Shown in pieces: positions 63,550 through 64,000 of a stretch of DNA of 64,000 bases. Within the stretch, counting starts at the first letter, position 1. The number at the start of each line of letters is the position of its first letter. The DNA is from CAZTJA01 sp964613745 (GTDB lineage: Bacteria; Desulfobacterota; Desulfomonilia; Desulfomonilales; Desulfomonilaceae), in assembly GCA_964613745.1 (NCBI GenBank), contig CAZTJA010000002.1:56587-120586 (forward strand). The letters run 5' to 3'. The position numbers and the translations under genes are program-made. The notes beneath the pieces were generated by a model. The model was not told the DNA's origin. It searched no databases and saw only the letters and a list, made by a program, of their open reading frames with translations.

Positions 63550-64000
63550 ATGGAATTCAATATTCCCGGATTCAAGTTTTCAGCGGTTGCCGCTGAAATA
63601 AAAAAAACGGGTACTGTGCGTAAAGATTTCGGTTTAATAGTTTCCGATGTGCCTTGCAGTGTTTCCGCGGTTACTACCCGCAATCTTGTGTTTGCCGCTC
63701 CAGTAGCAATCACCAGAGAAAGAGCTCAGAAGGGCACATGCCGCGCTCTCCTGATGAATTCCGGCAATGCAAACGCATATACGGGTAAAGAGGGTTACCG
63801 GGATGCCATAAAACTTACTCAGTCAGTAGCTGAAAAACTGAATGTGAATCCCCAACACGTCATACCTATGTCCACGGGCGTTATAGGACATCGGCTCCCC
63901 ATGGAAAGAATGCTCGATCGAATAAACGGATTGGTAGCAGGACTCAATTCAACATCATTCATGGATGTGGCACACGCCATAATGACTACGGATACTCGCC
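63550..64000 (+). CDS. argJ: Glutamate N-acetyltransferase/amino-acid acetyltransferase ArgJ (3' truncated)
   Basis: The first 150 codons of ArgJ, running off the window. ATG 63550 has AGGAG 6 nt upstream. GFKFSAVAAEIKKTGTVRKDFGLIVSDVP, LLMNSGNANAYTGKEG and VIPMSTGVIGHRLPMERM are diagnostic. The autocleavage Thr (usually MTTD-like region followed by ATM) lies at or beyond the end. It recycles the acetyl group between N-acetylornithine and glutamate in arginine synthesis. It follows the HAD gene closely, and the remainder cannot be judged here. Confidence 0.9.
   Translation, partial: MEFNIPGFKFSAVAAEIKKTGTVRKDFGLIVSDVPCSVSAVTTRNLVFAAPVAITRERAQKGTCRALLMNSGNANAYTGKEGYRDAIKLTQSVAEKLNVNPQHVIPMSTGVIGHRLPMERMLDRINGLVAGLNSTSFMDVAHAIMTTDTR

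Overview
The window looks like chromosomal DNA of a strictly anaerobic, respiratory deltaproteobacterium (Desulfobacterota), plausibly a Desulfomonile-like sulfate reducer or syntroph. This is inferred from gene content, not from a marker gene. The content includes a menaquinone-linked Qrc/Psr-like complex, an HdrDE/TmcBC-like pair, multihaem cytochromes, several polyferredoxins, FdhE, class I fumarase, a selenium-associated LysR regulator and a probable selenoprotein. There are no rRNA or tRNA genes, IS elements or CRISPR arrays that I can see.

Layout. (1) 1-5875 is an accessory stretch: a truncated exported-type protein, a LysR regulator, a TVP38-type membrane protein, a small Cys/Trp-rich protein, a 45-residue membrane peptide, and a RiPP-like locus. 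The RiPP-like locus has a Tat-signal precursor with ten [W/Y]-R-C motifs, a radical SAM/SPASM maturase and a partner that keeps only SPASM-type cysteines. (2) 6151-10714 holds transporters: an ActP-like symporter, an OFA-type antiporter, a second TVP38 protein and a holin-IV-like protein. (3) 10783-15918 holds an HTH/zinc-ribbon/beta-propeller protein with an HD-GYP response regulator, a DegT aminotransferase, a thioesterase and a zinc alcohol dehydrogenase.

(4) 16110-29453, minus strand, is a run of 15 tightly packed genes with a promoter-like sequence at 29541-29569. It encodes a Tat-exported NHL propeller, small membrane proteins, a duplicated polytopic protein, a dicluster ferredoxin, an FMN-binding/ferredoxin membrane protein, a heptahaem cytochrome, an anchored ferredoxin, FrdB-like and FrdA-like subunits, and then a four-subunit Qrc/Psr-like module (cytochrome, FeS protein, NrfD, Mo-like subunit). 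I read it as one respiratory assembly linking periplasmic haems and the quinone pool to a cytoplasmic flavin reductase of unproven substrate.

(5) 29630-38636 holds nitroreductase, cysE, ilvC, an orphan AAA ATPase, the TmcBC/HdrDE-like pair and a cysteine desulfurase. (6) 38857-45199 holds ftsK and an AcuA-AcuC-AcsA-like operon, implying acetylation control of acetyl-CoA synthesis. (7) 45208-53142 holds fdhE, a tandem FGE-like/PDZ exported protein, a parvulin, threonine dehydrogenase and two-subunit fumarase. (8) 53218-64000 holds small proteins, a nuclease, a histidine kinase overlapping an ABC exporter, an unrecognised small selenoprotein (59244-59396, in-frame UGA followed by a SECIS-like hairpin), a sigma54 two-component pair, a flavodoxin-like protein, a HAD hydrolase and the start of argJ.

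The two best candidates for undescribed biology are the Tat-exported WRC-repeat RiPP locus and the FRD-like/Qrc-like respiratory operon. The overlooked selenoprotein is the cleanest new gene call.
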